Positions 25,141-33,291 are shown, counted from the first letter of the stretch. The stretch is 36,615 bases of DNA from Oscillospiraceae bacterium (GCA_015064315.1 SVSL01000013.1:1-36615); one strand, 5' to 3'. Numbers and translations: made by a program. Notes: generated by a model from the sequence alone, not told the origin.

Positions 25141-26316
25141 ATGGAAAAGCTGTGGAATACGGTCAGAGAAGCCATTAAGAATATTGATCCCGTGCTGTTC
25201 ATCTGTGCAACGCTTCTTTCATTGATCAGCATTGTAACGGTCTACGGAGCGGTGGACAACTTTGGAATGTCCAAGCTGAAGATGCAGGTTGCCATTTTCA
25301 TCGTTGGGATCTTCGTAACCGTTATCATCGCGTTCATCGACTATCGCGTGATTGTGGATAAGCTTTGGGTTCCCATGCTGGTGGGCTCGGTTCTGCTTTT
25401 GGTGATCACGCTTCTGGTTGGTGAGAGCGGCGTGAATATGGAGACCGGAAACAAGAGCTGGCTCAAGATTCCCGGAACGGGATTTATGGTACAGCCCTCG
25501 GAGTTTGTCAAATTCACCTTCGTTTGCACCTTTGCCAAGCATTTGTTCCGGGTGCAGGATCACATCAATAAGCCCCTGACGGTACTGCTTCTTGCGGGAC
25601 ACGCGCTTTTGGTGGTAGGTCCCATTCTGTTCTCGGGAGACCTTGGCGTAGCCCTTGTCTATCTTGCGCTCATTGCCCTGATGCTCTTTTGCGCGGGACT
25701 GCATGTGGGATATTTTGCGGTTGCGGCTGTGGTGCTGGTGCTGGCGGCTCCCTATCTGTTCGAGCATCTGGCGCCTTATCAGCAGCGACGGATCCTTGTG
25801 GGCTTTAACCCATCCCTTGACCCCGGCGGCTACGGCTGGCAGCCCTTGCTCAGTCGCGCGGCGATTGCAGCGGGAGGCTTTTTTGGGCAGGGACTCTTTG
25901 GAGGGGAATACTATGAGCAGCTTCCCGCGTCGCACACCGACTTTATTCTTTCCACTGTTTGTGAGAAATTCGGATTTTTTGGCGGCGCGGTGGTCATCAT
26001 CATCTTTATGATCATGGTGGTTCGCATCTTTACGCTGGCAAGATCGGCAAGCCACTCGGACTACGGCGGACTGATCTGCGCGGGCATCGGGTCGATGTTT
26101 GTGGTGCAGATTTTGGAGAACATCGGTATGTGCTTTGCCATGCTTCCCACGGTAGGCATTACGCTGCCTCTGCTTTCCTGCGGCGGCTCCTCCATGCTTG
26201 CCACCTTTATGATGATGGGGCTTTTGCACAACGTCTACGCCCATTCCAAGGGCGTGCGCGATGCTTCGAGAGTATCGGAGCTGGATATTGATATTTCGCT
26301 TCTCGGAAGACGTTGA
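25141..26316 (+). CDS. rodA: RodA/FtsW-type peptidoglycan glycosyltransferase
   Basis: 391-residue SEDS protein with about ten membrane segments. It polymerises lipid II into glycan strands, with a class B PBP partner. Family hallmarks: SWLKIPGTGFMVQPSEFVK (the W-x-x-x-G..QPSE loop), DLGVALVY, QPLLSRAAIAAGG, the LPASHTDFILS loop with the conserved acidic residue, and GITLPLLSCGGSSM near the end. RodA is preferred over FtsW or SpoVE because no division-cluster genes are near; this is not certain. AAAGGAG lies six bases before ATG 25141. Confidence 0.92.
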   Translation: MEKLWNTVREAIKNIDPVLFICATLLSLISIVTVYGAVDNFGMSKLKMQVAIFIVGIFVTVIIAFIDYRVIVDKLWVPMLVGSVLLLVITLLVGESGVNMETGNKSWLKIPGTGFMVQPSEFVKFTFVCTFAKHLFRVQDHINKPLTVLLLAGHALLVVGPILFSGDLGVALVYLALIALMLFCAGLHVGYFAVAAVVLVLAAPYLFEHLAPYQQRRILVGFNPSLDPGGYGWQPLLSRAAIAAGGFFGQGLFGGEYYEQLPASHTDFILSTVCEKFGFFGGAVVIIIFMIMVVRIFTLARSASHSDYGGLICAGIGSMFVVQILENIGMCFAMLPTVGITLPLLSCGGSSMLATFMMMGLLHNVYAHSKGVRDASRVSELDIDISLLGRR

Positions 26317-26347
26317 TCCGGGCATCTTTTTTTCATTAAAATCGTAT

Positions 26348-26417
26348 AAAGCGCCCTCGGCGTTCATATAGTTTAACAGGAAATCGGAAAACTATATGAA
26401 ATATCGGGAGGCGCTTT
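26348..26417 (+). promoter_or_regulatory. Long hairpin that covers the DUF4830 ribosome site
   Basis: Inner perfect 12-bp stem TTCATATAGTTT (26363-26374)/AAACTATATGAA (26389-26400) with a 14-nt loop. Outer stem AAAGCGCC (26348-26355)/GGCGCTTT (26410-26417). The GGGAGG ribosome site (26406-26411) lies partly in the right outer arm and the ATG at 26418 follows immediately. The fold would hide the site unless opened. Confidence 0.6.
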
Positions 26418-26918
26418 ATGTTTATTTATTCCTTGCGTGCCGGCACCATCAAGCTTGTGGGAGTGGTTTGCGTGGCTTTGACGGTTCTGATCACTCTCAT
26501 CGCATTTGTTCCTACATACGCGGTATCATCCCAGACCTCGGCAGGAGTGGGGGAGAAGAAGGAGATCAGCTACGATAAGATCAAAACCGAGGGAGACGTG
26601 TCGGCGTTTCTCTCCCAATTTGGCTGGACGGTGGAGGGAAGCCCTATGGAGACCAAAACCGTGACGATCCCTGCCGAGTTTGACAAGGTCTTTGCGGCTT
26701 ACAACGAGATGCAGAAGGAGCAGGGGCTGAATCTTTCCAAATACAAGGGAAAGGACGTGACTCGCTACACCTTTGTGGTGACGAATTACGAGGGCTACGA
26801 GGGAAGGGTGCTTGCCAACGTGCTGGTTTACCGCAACCGCGTCATTGGAGGCGATATCTGCTCGGCGGATATTTCGGGCTTTGTGCATGGGTTTGAGAGA
26901 ATGAATACGGTGGAATGA
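26418..26918 (+). CDS. DUF4830 domain-containing membrane-anchored protein
   Basis: 166 residues. One N-terminal membrane segment (about 11-35, IKLVGVVCVALTVLITLIAF), then an extracytoplasmic domain with FLSQFGWTVEGSPMETKTVTIP and YNEMQKEQGLNLSKYKGKDVTRYTF. This is the pattern of DUF4830 proteins, often found in Clostridia. The last part, NVLVYRNRVIGGDICS, closes the domain. GGGAGG lies six bases before the ATG. It follows rodA by 101 bp; a link with the cell wall is possible only by location. Function is unknown. Confidence 0.85.
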   Translation: MFIYSLRAGTIKLVGVVCVALTVLITLIAFVPTYAVSSQTSAGVGEKKEISYDKIKTEGDVSAFLSQFGWTVEGSPMETKTVTIPAEFDKVFAAYNEMQKEQGLNLSKYKGKDVTRYTFVVTNYEGYEGRVLANVLVYRNRVIGGDICSADISGFVHGFERMNTVE

Positions 26919-26924
26919 GGAAAA

Positions 26925-26955
26925 AAGAACGGTGCAACGTCGCCGTTCTTTTTTT
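26925..26955 (+). terminator. Terminator after the DUF4830 gene
   Basis: AAGAACGG..CCGTTCTT stem of about 10 bp (26925-26950) with a T run to 26955, starting 7 bp after the stop codon. It touches the -35 box of the next promoter. Confidence 0.88.
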
Positions 26956-26956
26956 C

Positions 26957-26985
26957 TTGACAAAGTCCCCAAAATATGATATACT
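26957..26985 (+). promoter_or_regulatory. Promoter of the lipoprotein gene at 27029
   Basis: TTGACA (26957-26962), 17-nt spacer, TATACT (26980-26985). Confidence 0.88.
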
Positions 26986-27028
26986 GAATTTGCAGATGCT
27001 TTTCCAATTATTAAAAGGAGGCGAGATC

Positions 27029-27748
27029 ATGAAAAAAACAACCCGTTATTTATCATTGCTTCTTGTACTGCTTTTGTGCGGTACCATGCTTTTTACCTCG
27101 TGTAACGTGGGCGAGACCGTAGAGGGCAAGCGCGAGGAGGAGTCCTCGACGATCAAATTGGAGTATCAGGATCCTACGGCAACCGAGGACGTTGCGGCGT
27201 TCATGCTTGAACAAGCGAAGATACAGTTTAAGGGTGTTCCGTGGGGATCGACGCCTGCACAGATCGCCGAATACATGAAAACACAGGATTGCCTCATCGA
27301 GGAAGGCACAAGCTTCATCCACGGCAGAGAGCAGATCGAGGACTTTTACGAGAACAGCCAAAAGGGAAAGCCCGGCTTTGTCAAGATCGTGGATCATTAT
27401 ATTCCTTCCAAAATCACGTCGATTGATAAGGAGTGGGTACATTTGCAGTTGATCTTCTTTGACGGTGAGCTCTACCACACGGTGACCTTGAATTCGAACG
27501 GCGAGGCGGACACGGTTGAAACCTTTCCTTATTTGATACACGATGTGGGGCATCAGGATATGTTATCTTTTTCTCGAGATTATAATCACTATCTTCTGAG
27601 CAATGACAAGACCATGACACACGATAGAATTATGAGAGCCTTGGTTTCTAGCAGTTCCAGCACTTCTTTTTCTCCTGCGGAGGCTCGTTCCACGTTTTGC
27701 TTCGTTTGCAGCGAATATACCAATTACGTTGAAATAGAAGTTCCGTAA
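27029..27748 (+). CDS. Predicted lipoprotein, function unknown
   Basis: 239 residues. Lipoprotein signal 1-25 with lipobox LFTSC (Cys25). The N-terminus (LLLCGTMLFTSC) is close to that of the LRR lipoprotein at 1723, but the body is different. After a short acidic linker it has a mixed domain with FMLEQAKIQFKGVPWGSTPAQIAEYM, HGREQIEDFYE and HLQLIFFDGELYHTV, and a Ser-rich run near residue 208. I do not recognise the domain; PWGSTP-type motifs occur in several small extracytoplasmic families. ATG 27029 is preceded by AAAAGGAGG at seven bases. It is a single-gene unit with its own promoter and terminator. Confidence 0.82.
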   Translation: MKKTTRYLSLLLVLLLCGTMLFTSCNVGETVEGKREEESSTIKLEYQDPTATEDVAAFMLEQAKIQFKGVPWGSTPAQIAEYMKTQDCLIEEGTSFIHGREQIEDFYENSQKGKPGFVKIVDHYIPSKITSIDKEWVHLQLIFFDGELYHTVTLNSNGEADTVETFPYLIHDVGHQDMLSFSRDYNHYLLSNDKTMTHDRIMRALVSSSSSTSFSPAEARSTFCFVCSEYTNYVEIEVP

Positions 27749-27751
27749 AAC

Positions 27752-27795
27752 AAAAGACGAGCGCGGATCAAACGATCCGCGCTCGTCTTTTTTTT
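27752..27795 (+). terminator. Strong terminator after the lipoprotein gene
   Basis: 18-bp stem AAAAGACGAGCGCGGATC/GATCCGCGCTCGTCTTTT with loop AAAC, followed by more T. It lies between the convergent genes and could stop the rpmF transcript from the other side too. Confidence 0.95.
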
Positions 27796-27833
27796 GTGGG
27801 TTTTCCCCATTCAGAAAGCATTTGAGATGACGA

Positions 27834-28028
27834 TTAAGCGTCTGCCTTAACGTCCAGAACCTTTTTGCCGTTATAGAAACCGCAAACCTTGCATACGCAG
27901 TGATTCTTTACGAATGCGTCACAAGCAGGGTTGGAGCACTTGTTAATGCCGGGCATGGAGAGCTTGCTGTTGTTGGAGCGTCTCTTGTCTCTGCGTGCTT
28001 TCGATACTTTTTTCTTTGGTACTGCCAT
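27834..28028 (-). CDS. rpmF: 50S ribosomal protein L32
   Basis: 64 residues. N-terminal MAVPKKKVSKARRDKRRS is the L32 signature. The zinc-binding form is present: four cysteines in CSNPAC and CVCKVCG, residues 31-50. AGGAGG lies eight bases before the start. It follows yceD by 46 bp, the arrangement usual in bacteria, so both are probably one transcript. Confidence 0.97.
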   Translation of the reverse strand: MAVPKKKVSKARRDKRRSNNSKLSMPGINKCSNPACDAFVKNHCVCKVCGFYNGKKVLDVKADA

Positions 28029-28074
28029 GTCTACACCTCCTCTTTCATGAATACATTTATATCCATGTCATAAT

Positions 28075-28596
28075 TTACTTATCTTCCTCATTTTTGTCAA
28101 GCAGCTGTTTCAGTACGGCTAACCGCGGATCGGGCTCCCAGGTAGGGCAGCCGCAATCGCCAAGGCGCTTGGGCTTTCCGCATTTGGGACACAGACCCGG
28201 GCAATCCTCTTGGCACAGGATACGCATGGGGAAGGAGAGAAGCAGCTCCTCACGGATCGCTTCGTCCAGATCGAGCTTGCCGTCCTCAATGACTGCGTAC
28301 TCGTCCACGTTTTCCTCCAGTTGTTCCTCGGTCAGGGTGCCCTCCGCAGCGACCGTGCGTTCCAGCTGAACGGCAAAGTCTCCGCTAACGGGCTCCAAAC
28401 AACGAGCGCATTCGGCGTGATAGGCAACGCTTGCGGTCAGGGTCAGGCGCATATAGCCCGCCTCGTCCACAATGTCTCCAAGCACGCGCGCATCGCCTTC
28501 GAATTCCGCGCCGTCCGGAAGATCGGGTGTGAGCAGATAATCAATGTGGATGTGATCCACCTCGCCTCTCAGCATGGGGCGCATATCCAAAATCAT
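28075..28596 (-). CDS. yceD: YceD/DUF177 family protein
   Basis: 173 residues. DUF177 proteins stand directly before rpmF in most bacteria and are linked with 23S rRNA maturation or ribosome assembly in some; the exact role here is inferred. Seen: the central CARCLEP segment, acidic EENVDEYAVIEDGKLDLDEAI, and a C-terminal cysteine cluster C..CPGLCPKCG..CGCP that may bind zinc. ATG 28596 has GGAGGT eight bases upstream; the longer frame has no site and begins inside the promoter region. Confidence 0.93.
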   Translation of the reverse strand: MILDMRPMLRGEVDHIHIDYLLTPDLPDGAEFEGDARVLGDIVDEAGYMRLTLTASVAYHAECARCLEPVSGDFAVQLERTVAAEGTLTEEQLEENVDEYAVIEDGKLDLDEAIREELLLSFPMRILCQEDCPGLCPKCGKPKRLGDCGCPTWEPDPRLAVLKQLLDKNEEDK

Positions 28597-28643
28597 TGCT
28601 ATCCACCTCCGGTTTTTGGTTGACATAAAATGCGACACTAATT

Positions 28644-28672
28644 ATTATAACCGCTTTTTGCGCTTTTGTCAA
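28644..28672 (-). promoter_or_regulatory. Consensus promoter of yceD-rpmF
   Basis: Minus strand TTGACA (28667-28672), 17-nt spacer, TATAAT (28644-28649). Exact consensus in both boxes. Confidence 0.92.
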
Positions 28673-28737
28673 TAGTTTTTTTACATTTTACCATCTTTTT
28701 GAAGCGATTATTTGCATTTTTTCTTGATTTGTTGGCG

Positions 28738-28766
28738 TTGACAAGGGCAAAAAGGTGTGATATAAT
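28738..28766 (+). promoter_or_regulatory. Consensus promoter of tmcAL
   Basis: TTGACA (28738-28743), 17-nt spacer, TATAAT (28761-28766), divergent from the yceD promoter about 65 bp away. Confidence 0.92.
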
Positions 28767-28805
28767 GATAGAAGGAAGAAAAACAAGACACAGAAAGGAG
28801 CCCTT

Positions 28806-30002
28806 ATGAAGACCGTTGGAATTATTTGCGAATGCAATCCCTTTCACGCGGGGCACGGATATTTGATCGCCCAAGCCAAGGCGTCGGGTGCCGATGCCGT
28901 AATCGCCCTCATGAGCGGCTGCTTTGTGCAACGGGGCGAGGCGGCGATCTCGGATCCCTTTTCGCGTGCCGAGATCATGCTCCTCGGCGGAGCGGACGCC
29001 GTGCTGGAATTGCCCTTTCCCTACTGTGCGGGAAGCGCCGAATTCTTTGGCGGTGCGGGGGTGGAGATTTTTGACCGTCTTGGCATTGACGAATTGTGGT
29101 TTGGCTCGGAGTGCGGTGACCTTGCACGCCTGGAGCGGCTTTCCGCGGCGCTTGACGATCCCGCCTTTTGGGAGCGTTACGCCAAGAGCGCTGAGGGGAA
29201 CGAGGGAACTGCCGCCGCGTTCTTCTCCTGCTTGCAGGAATTTTGCGGTGACGTCCATCCCTGTCTTTCCAACGATATTCTGGCGATCTCCTATCTGCGT
29301 GCCTTGCGGCAGAGGGGCTCGCGGATCAAGCCTGTCACCGTCAAGCGTGTAGGAAGTGCCTACCGTGCCGACTCCGTGGAACAAAAGACCAAATTTCCGT
29401 CGGCAACCGCCTTGCGCCGACTTTGGCGTGCCGAGGACTTGGAGGCGGTTCTGCCCTATCTCCCCAACGGCGCGCGTGAGATTCTTTCTCCCTGTGTGAA
29501 AAAGAAGACGGCGCCTGCCGATCTGAAAAACGCCGAGGCGTTGATCTTAGGGCATTTTCGTTTGACCTCTCGGGAACGGCTGGAATCGATCGCGGAGCTT
29601 TCGGGAGGCCTTGGAAACCGCTTGGCGGAGATTTCCGGGAGAGCCGACTCCTTGGAATCGCTTTTGAAGCTTGCCGAGACCAAAAAATATCCCGCGGCGC
29701 GCCTGCAACGGGGCATTCTCTTTGCGCTCACGGGAATCACGAGGGAGGATCTGAAGACCTCTCCCGCCTACGTGCGCCTTTTGGCGGCAAACGAGCGTGG
29801 CTGTGAATTTATCGGCGGATGCCGCAAGACCGCCGCGCTTCCCATCGTTACCCGAAGGGCGGATCTGCCCGAAACCGACGGGGCGAGACGGCAAGCCGAA
29901 TGGGCGGAGCGGGCGTATGCGCTCTATTCGCTCTGCACCCCTAAGATCGGATCCTGCGAGGAGCTTTGGCGGCAAAATCCCGTCATTTGGCGCGGGGAAT
30001 GA
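28806..30002 (+). CDS. tmcAL: tRNA(Met) cytidine acetate ligase TmcAL (YlbM)
   Basis: 398 residues. The enzyme makes N4-acetylcytidine at the wobble position of elongator tRNA-Met from acetate and ATP. The nucleotidyltransferase motif NPFHAGH is at residues 11-17, followed by ALMSGCFVQRGEAAISDPFSRAE, typical for the family. The middle part has ISYLRALRQ, RVGSAYRA and SATALRRL. The C-terminus is helical. AGAAAGGAG precedes ATG 28806. yceD, rpmF and ylbM are neighbours in many Bacillota, which supports the call. Confidence 0.94.
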   Translation: MKTVGIICECNPFHAGHGYLIAQAKASGADAVIALMSGCFVQRGEAAISDPFSRAEIMLLGGADAVLELPFPYCAGSAEFFGGAGVEIFDRLGIDELWFGSECGDLARLERLSAALDDPAFWERYAKSAEGNEGTAAAFFSCLQEFCGDVHPCLSNDILAISYLRALRQRGSRIKPVTVKRVGSAYRADSVEQKTKFPSATALRRLWRAEDLEAVLPYLPNGAREILSPCVKKKTAPADLKNAEALILGHFRLTSRERLESIAELSGGLGNRLAEISGRADSLESLLKLAETKKYPAARLQRGILFALTGITREDLKTSPAYVRLLAANERGCEFIGGCRKTAALPIVTRRADLPETDGARRQAEWAERAYALYSLCTPKIGSCEELWRQNPVIWRGE

Positions 30003-30021
30003 GGAAAAATAAAAATAAGCA

Positions 30022-30050
30022 TTGACAAGTGTGGGAAAATATAGTATAAT
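30022..30050 (+). promoter_or_regulatory. Consensus promoter of the 98-residue gene
   Basis: TTGACA (30022-30027), 17-nt spacer, TATAAT (30045-30050), starting 20 bp after the tmcAL stop. Confidence 0.9.
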
Positions 30051-30109
30051 ATATGTTAGGACTTTATGCCTACGGGCTGACAATGATAGAAATAAAGGAG
30101 GAAAACGGT

Positions 30110-30406
30110 ATGGCACAGGATGCAAGAGCACTGGTAGAGGGCAAGTTTCTGGAATATCTGGATAAGCCTCTGGTGCGCGAGGAAAATACCATTTGCTACG
30201 GCGATCTCAATGAGAAATGCATTCTCATTCTGGAGATCATGTCTTATAAAAAGGTAGGGGACAAGGAGCTCCCCGACGACGTGCTGATTCAGGTGATCGA
30301 TTCCAAGGATCCCACCAAGATCATCAAGCAGGGCATGAAGAAGGGGCTGCACGACGCCTTTAGCATGGGTCTTGTTTGGCTGGATTTGGCGCTCAAGGCA
30401 AACTAA
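30110..30406 (+). CDS. Small cytoplasmic protein of 98 residues, unknown function
   Basis: The frame begins MAQDARALVEGKFLEYLDKP after AAGGAGG at good spacing, and has a consensus promoter and a strong terminator of its own, so high expression is expected. It has no signal peptide, membrane segment or cysteine pair; one Cys lies in NEKCILILEIM. The C-terminal part KGLHDAFSMGLVWLDLALKAN is helical. I do not recognise the family. A longer frame from 30053 exists but begins inside the transcript start and has no ribosome site. Confidence 0.82.
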   Translation: MAQDARALVEGKFLEYLDKPLVREENTICYGDLNEKCILILEIMSYKKVGDKELPDDVLIQVIDSKDPTKIIKQGMKKGLHDAFSMGLVWLDLALKAN

Positions 30407-30414
30407 AAAAGAAA

Positions 30415-30449
30415 CGGAGCTTCCGAACAGACGGAGGCTCCGATTTTTT
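30415..30449 (+). terminator. Terminator after the 98-residue gene
   Basis: 11-bp stem CGGAGCTTCCG/CGGAGGCTCCG with loop AACAGA, then TTTTTT. It starts 8 bp after the stop codon. Confidence 0.93.
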
Positions 30450-30540
30450 ACTACATCAACACGCCCAATATGCGGCGAATCTTCCTTGCTTGATCGGTAG
30501 GGGCTGGCGCCCTCGACAGCCCGGAAACGATAAGATTTCC

Positions 30541-30692
30541 GCTCCGTATCGGCGTGTTGATGTGATTTGGATTTTTTGCCTGTAGGGACCGACGTCCTCG
30601 ACGCCCCTAAAACGAAGGGATTTTTGATTTGCATCCGGCTATGATTGGTAGCCGTTTAAAAAGCAAAATTTGTTGCTTTCCGGGGCGTCGAG
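30541..30692. repeat. 152-bp direct repeat, copy 1
   Basis: Aligns without gaps to 30891-31042 (period 350 bp) with scattered differences, estimated at 10-15 percent. Begins GCTCCGTATCGGCGTGTTGA and ends in the TTTCCGG..CGTCGAG palindrome arm. Confidence 0.85.
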
Positions 30693-30890
30693 GACGTCGC
30701 CCCCTACAAGGTTTGAGGAAAATCGGATGAAAGAGCGTAGCCGCAAAATTTCCGATTACAGCCATCGTTGACCGTAGGGGCGACCATTGGTCGCCCGTTT
30801 AAAACAATATCGAATCCGTACGGAGGGGCGATTCATGAATCGCCCCTACAATCAAATTATTCATCAAATCAACACAACGATGCAATTTCT

Positions 30891-31042
30891 GCTCCGTATC
30901 GGCGTGTTGATGTGATTTGGATTTTTTGCCTGTAGGGACCGGCGTCCTCGACGGTCCGGAAACGAAAGAATTTTGAAATTGCATCCGGCTATTATCTGTA
31001 GCCATATAAAAAGCAAAATTTGTTGCTTTCCGGACCGTCGAG
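30891..31042. repeat. 152-bp direct repeat, copy 2
   Basis: Partner of 30541-30692. Where the palindrome arms differ between the copies, both arms tend to differ together (GGGCGTCGA against GGACCGTCGA), so pairing is kept. Confidence 0.85.
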
Positions 31043-31153
31043 TTCTCGTTGCGACTCGGTCACGCTCCCGTTCTGACACCACACCGTGGTGTCATTCATT
31101 ACGCTCGCGCCGCTTTGCTACGCCGGTCCCTACAAGTTTTGGGTCATTCAAAG

Positions 31154-31194
31154 AGATAGCGTAGCCATGAAATAACTTCAAGGCTACGCTATCT
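31154..31194 (-). terminator. Hairpin downstream of the EamA transporter gene
   Basis: AGATAGCGTAGCC (31154-31166) and GGCTACGCTATCT (31182-31194) form a perfect 13-bp stem with a 15-nt loop, about 100 bp past the gene end. Only CTTTG follows on the minus strand, so a terminator role is possible but not strong. Confidence 0.45.
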
Positions 31195-31291
31195 TTCGGC
31201 TTTGAGGTGTTCTTAATGAGACAGCCCCTTTCTTATTTCATGCTTTTGTGCAAATTGTTCTTAGTGAGACGTCGTCTTTTTCTTTTTTGTT

Positions 31292-32164
31292 TCAAACCGA
31301 CAAAATTCCCGTTGCCACAATGCCTAAAAGCACGCCGCACCATTGCCACGGGCGCATTTTCTCTCGGAACATCAAAAGCGAAGTCAACGAGATCAAAATC
31401 AGACTCCCCACGGCAAGGGTAGGATAGATCAGGCTGGGGGACAGGGGCGAGGTTGCCAAGCGAATGACCAAAAGATTGAGCAAGGCATTGGCTATGCCCG
31501 CCGTCACGGGAAAATACCACGCGGTCTTTGCAATGATCCCTGAATCTCTCTTGTCACTGCGAAGATAAAGCATCAAGCAGACCAGCAAGGACACACCGGT
31601 TGCCACCACCATGAGGAAGCTTCCGTATTTTCCTTCAAATTTCACCTGCTGATTCCGTTGCACAATGGAGCATCCCGCGTTTCCAAACAGCACCAGAAAG
31701 AGGCATCCCAGCCATTTGAGATTGGGCTTGACGCCTTCCCCGCCCTTTCCTTGATACAGGCAAAGCCAGAGGGCAACCGCCGTTAAAAGCAGTCCCACAC
31801 CTGCCAAGGGCGTGAAATTCTGATTCCAGAAGAAAAATCCCCATACAGACACCAGGATCAGCGATAGCTTGCCAAAGAGGGAGGTCAGCATGACCGAGCC
31901 AAGCTTCAGGGCGTTGATGGTTCCGATGTGACAGAGCGTATAACACAAGGCAAACAGAAGCGAATACGGAATCACCGCCGCGTTGTAGGTTCGGTCACGC
32001 AAAAACAGGATCAGCCAACAGAAAAACACCGCCGACAGCAAAAAGAAATTGTAGATCGACGACGCCCCGATCCTTTGGGCGTTTTTTTGATTGTAGCGCT
32101 TACCGATGACGTTGGTTGACGCCACGCACAAGACAGATAAAAACAAATAGAAATAGTATTGCAT
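31292..32164 (-). CDS. EamA/DMT-family transporter
   Basis: 290 residues with about ten membrane segments in two similar halves. The start is MQYYFYLFLSVLCVASTNVIGK, and the second half ends TSLLMFREKMRPWQWCGVLLGIVATGILSV, the usual end of EamA domains. DMT members export or import small metabolites. It lies 21 bp behind the sugar isomerase-like gene and probably shares its transcript, so a sugar or sugar-derived substrate is possible; this is inference from location. Confidence 0.85.
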   Translation of the reverse strand: MQYYFYLFLSVLCVASTNVIGKRYNQKNAQRIGASSIYNFFLLSAVFFCWLILFLRDRTYNAAVIPYSLLFALCYTLCHIGTINALKLGSVMLTSLFGKLSLILVSVWGFFFWNQNFTPLAGVGLLLTAVALWLCLYQGKGGEGVKPNLKWLGCLFLVLFGNAGCSIVQRNQQVKFEGKYGSFLMVVATGVSLLVCLMLYLRSDKRDSGIIAKTAWYFPVTAGIANALLNLLVIRLATSPLSPSLIYPTLAVGSLILISLTSLLMFREKMRPWQWCGVLLGIVATGILSV

Positions 32165-32185
32165 AAAAAGCCCTTACGTATCTGC

Positions 32186-33028
32186 TTACTCCCCACAGAT
32201 CGCCTTGGCGATTCTGAAATAGATGGGATAGAGATCCTCCATAATATCTGCGGGAAGCTTCTTGGGAGGAGCGCATTCCAAGGAAAGAACGCCGTCAAAG
32301 TTCACCTCGCAGAGCGCCTTGTAAAAATCCGTCCAATCAATGCTTCCATAGAAGGGCATCAGATGCTCGTCCCTTCGTTTGCGGTTATCATGCACGTGAA
32401 GCACCTTGATGTACTCGGCATATTCCCGCATCGCCGCCGCAGGCTTTTGCCATCCACGGCACACGTTGGTGTGACCCGTATCAAGACACATGGCAAAATT
32501 GGGGTCGTCGATCGCCTTGACAATCTCAATGATCGCCGCAGGCGTGGAGATCGAAAAATCGGGGAACGGCATATTCTCAAGGCAAATGGTAACCCCTTCC
32601 CTCTTTGCGGTGGGAAGAAGCCCTCTCATAAACTCCAGATTGAGGGCTTTGGTCTTTTCCGCATTGCCCGTGAGAAGATCATCCAAGCCGTAGGGCATGA
32701 TGGGATGCACCACCCAGTATTTGGCTCCAAGGATGGCGGTGCCGTGGATCGAGCGTTGCATCTTTTCCATTCTCTCGGCGCGCTCCTCGGGTGTACTGTC
32801 ATGAACGGGATGACGCCAAGGGCCGTGCACCTGCCAGATGGTAACGCCTGCCCTCTCGGCGGCGGCGCGTTGCTCTTTCAAATATTCCTCAAATCCCGCA
32901 TCATCGCAGCTATAGGGAAGCTTTTCGGTATCCGCCATATTAAAATCGCAGTGTGCAAAGCCGGCGGCTCTCAACCTCCGATAGTGCTCTTCCCCACGAA
33001 TGGCATCGTCTGTGATTCCGATTTTCAT
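32186..33028 (-). CDS. Sugar phosphate isomerase/epimerase-like TIM-barrel protein
   Basis: 280 residues, xylose-isomerase-like (AP endonuclease 2 fold). Probable metal ligands are visible: Glu151 in CLENM, Asp183 and His186 in CLDTGH, His211/His213 in VLHVHDN, and Glu251 in SLECA. The order and spacing fit ketose epimerases or inosose-type dehydratases; the precise substrate is unknown. ATG 33028 is preceded by AGAGAGGAA; the longer frame begins inside the promoter. It is the first gene of a two-gene unit with the EamA transporter. Confidence 0.88.
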   Translation of the reverse strand: MKIGITDDAIRGEEHYRRLRAAGFAHCDFNMADTEKLPYSCDDAGFEEYLKEQRAAAERAGVTIWQVHGPWRHPVHDSTPEERAERMEKMQRSIHGTAILGAKYWVVHPIMPYGLDDLLTGNAEKTKALNLEFMRGLLPTAKREGVTICLENMPFPDFSISTPAAIIEIVKAIDDPNFAMCLDTGHTNVCRGWQKPAAAMREYAEYIKVLHVHDNRKRRDEHLMPFYGSIDWTDFYKALCEVNFDGVLSLECAPPKKLPADIMEDLYPIYFRIAKAICGE

Positions 33029-33064
33029 AGTAGTTTCCTCTCTGTTTGTATTTTCATTGCCTTT

Positions 33065-33093
33065 ATTATACCACAAGTAGGAAAAGATTGCAA
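33065..33093 (-). promoter_or_regulatory. Promoter of the isomerase-transporter unit
   Basis: Minus strand TTGCAA (33088-33093), 17-nt spacer, TATAAT (33065-33070). Confidence 0.75.
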
Positions 33094-33159
33094 GCATTTC
33101 GTGAAAGCGAAGCTATCCAAAATTCCTTTGCATCTATGGCTTTATAACTCAATTTTATG

Positions 33160-33291
33160 TGTAGGGGCGACCATTGGTCGCCCGTGTCTGTTCCAACGTT
33201 TCGGCTCTACCCCAATAGAACGCCCTACCTTGTGGCGATCCGAATCGGAGATCTACCCACAAAGGGCACGCCAACGGCGTGCCCTTTGTGG
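33160..33291. repeat. GTAGGGG palindrome and CACAAAGGG hairpin
   Basis: 33161-33182 is a GTAGGGGCGACC/GGTCGCCC unit, the same as 30776-30799. 33258-33291 is a hairpin CACAAAGGGCACGCC / GGCGTGCCCTTTGTG, found again at 35579-35614. The stretch 33029-33367 holds no other feature except the promoter and the conserved flank at 33345. Confidence 0.8.

Larger units (their letters stand above)
30497..31139. repeat. Second field of GTAGGGG-type palindromic repeats
   Basis: At least eight palindromes with GTAGGG ends lie here, near 30497, 30582, 30681, 30776, 30823, 30933, 31032 and 31115. Examples are GGGCGACCATTGGTCGCCC and GGCGATTCATGAATCGCC. The 885-bp stretch between 30406 and 31292 has no gene that I can support. 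The 35-bp piece 30649-30683 is the exact reverse complement of 1496-1530, which ties this field to the one at the other end of the window. Confidence 0.85.

Noticed and set aside
31202..31291. End of an insertion sequence: two similar TTCTTAnTGAGAC segments near 31210 and 31259
   Set aside because: No transposase, no opposite end and no target duplication are visible; the similarity is short.
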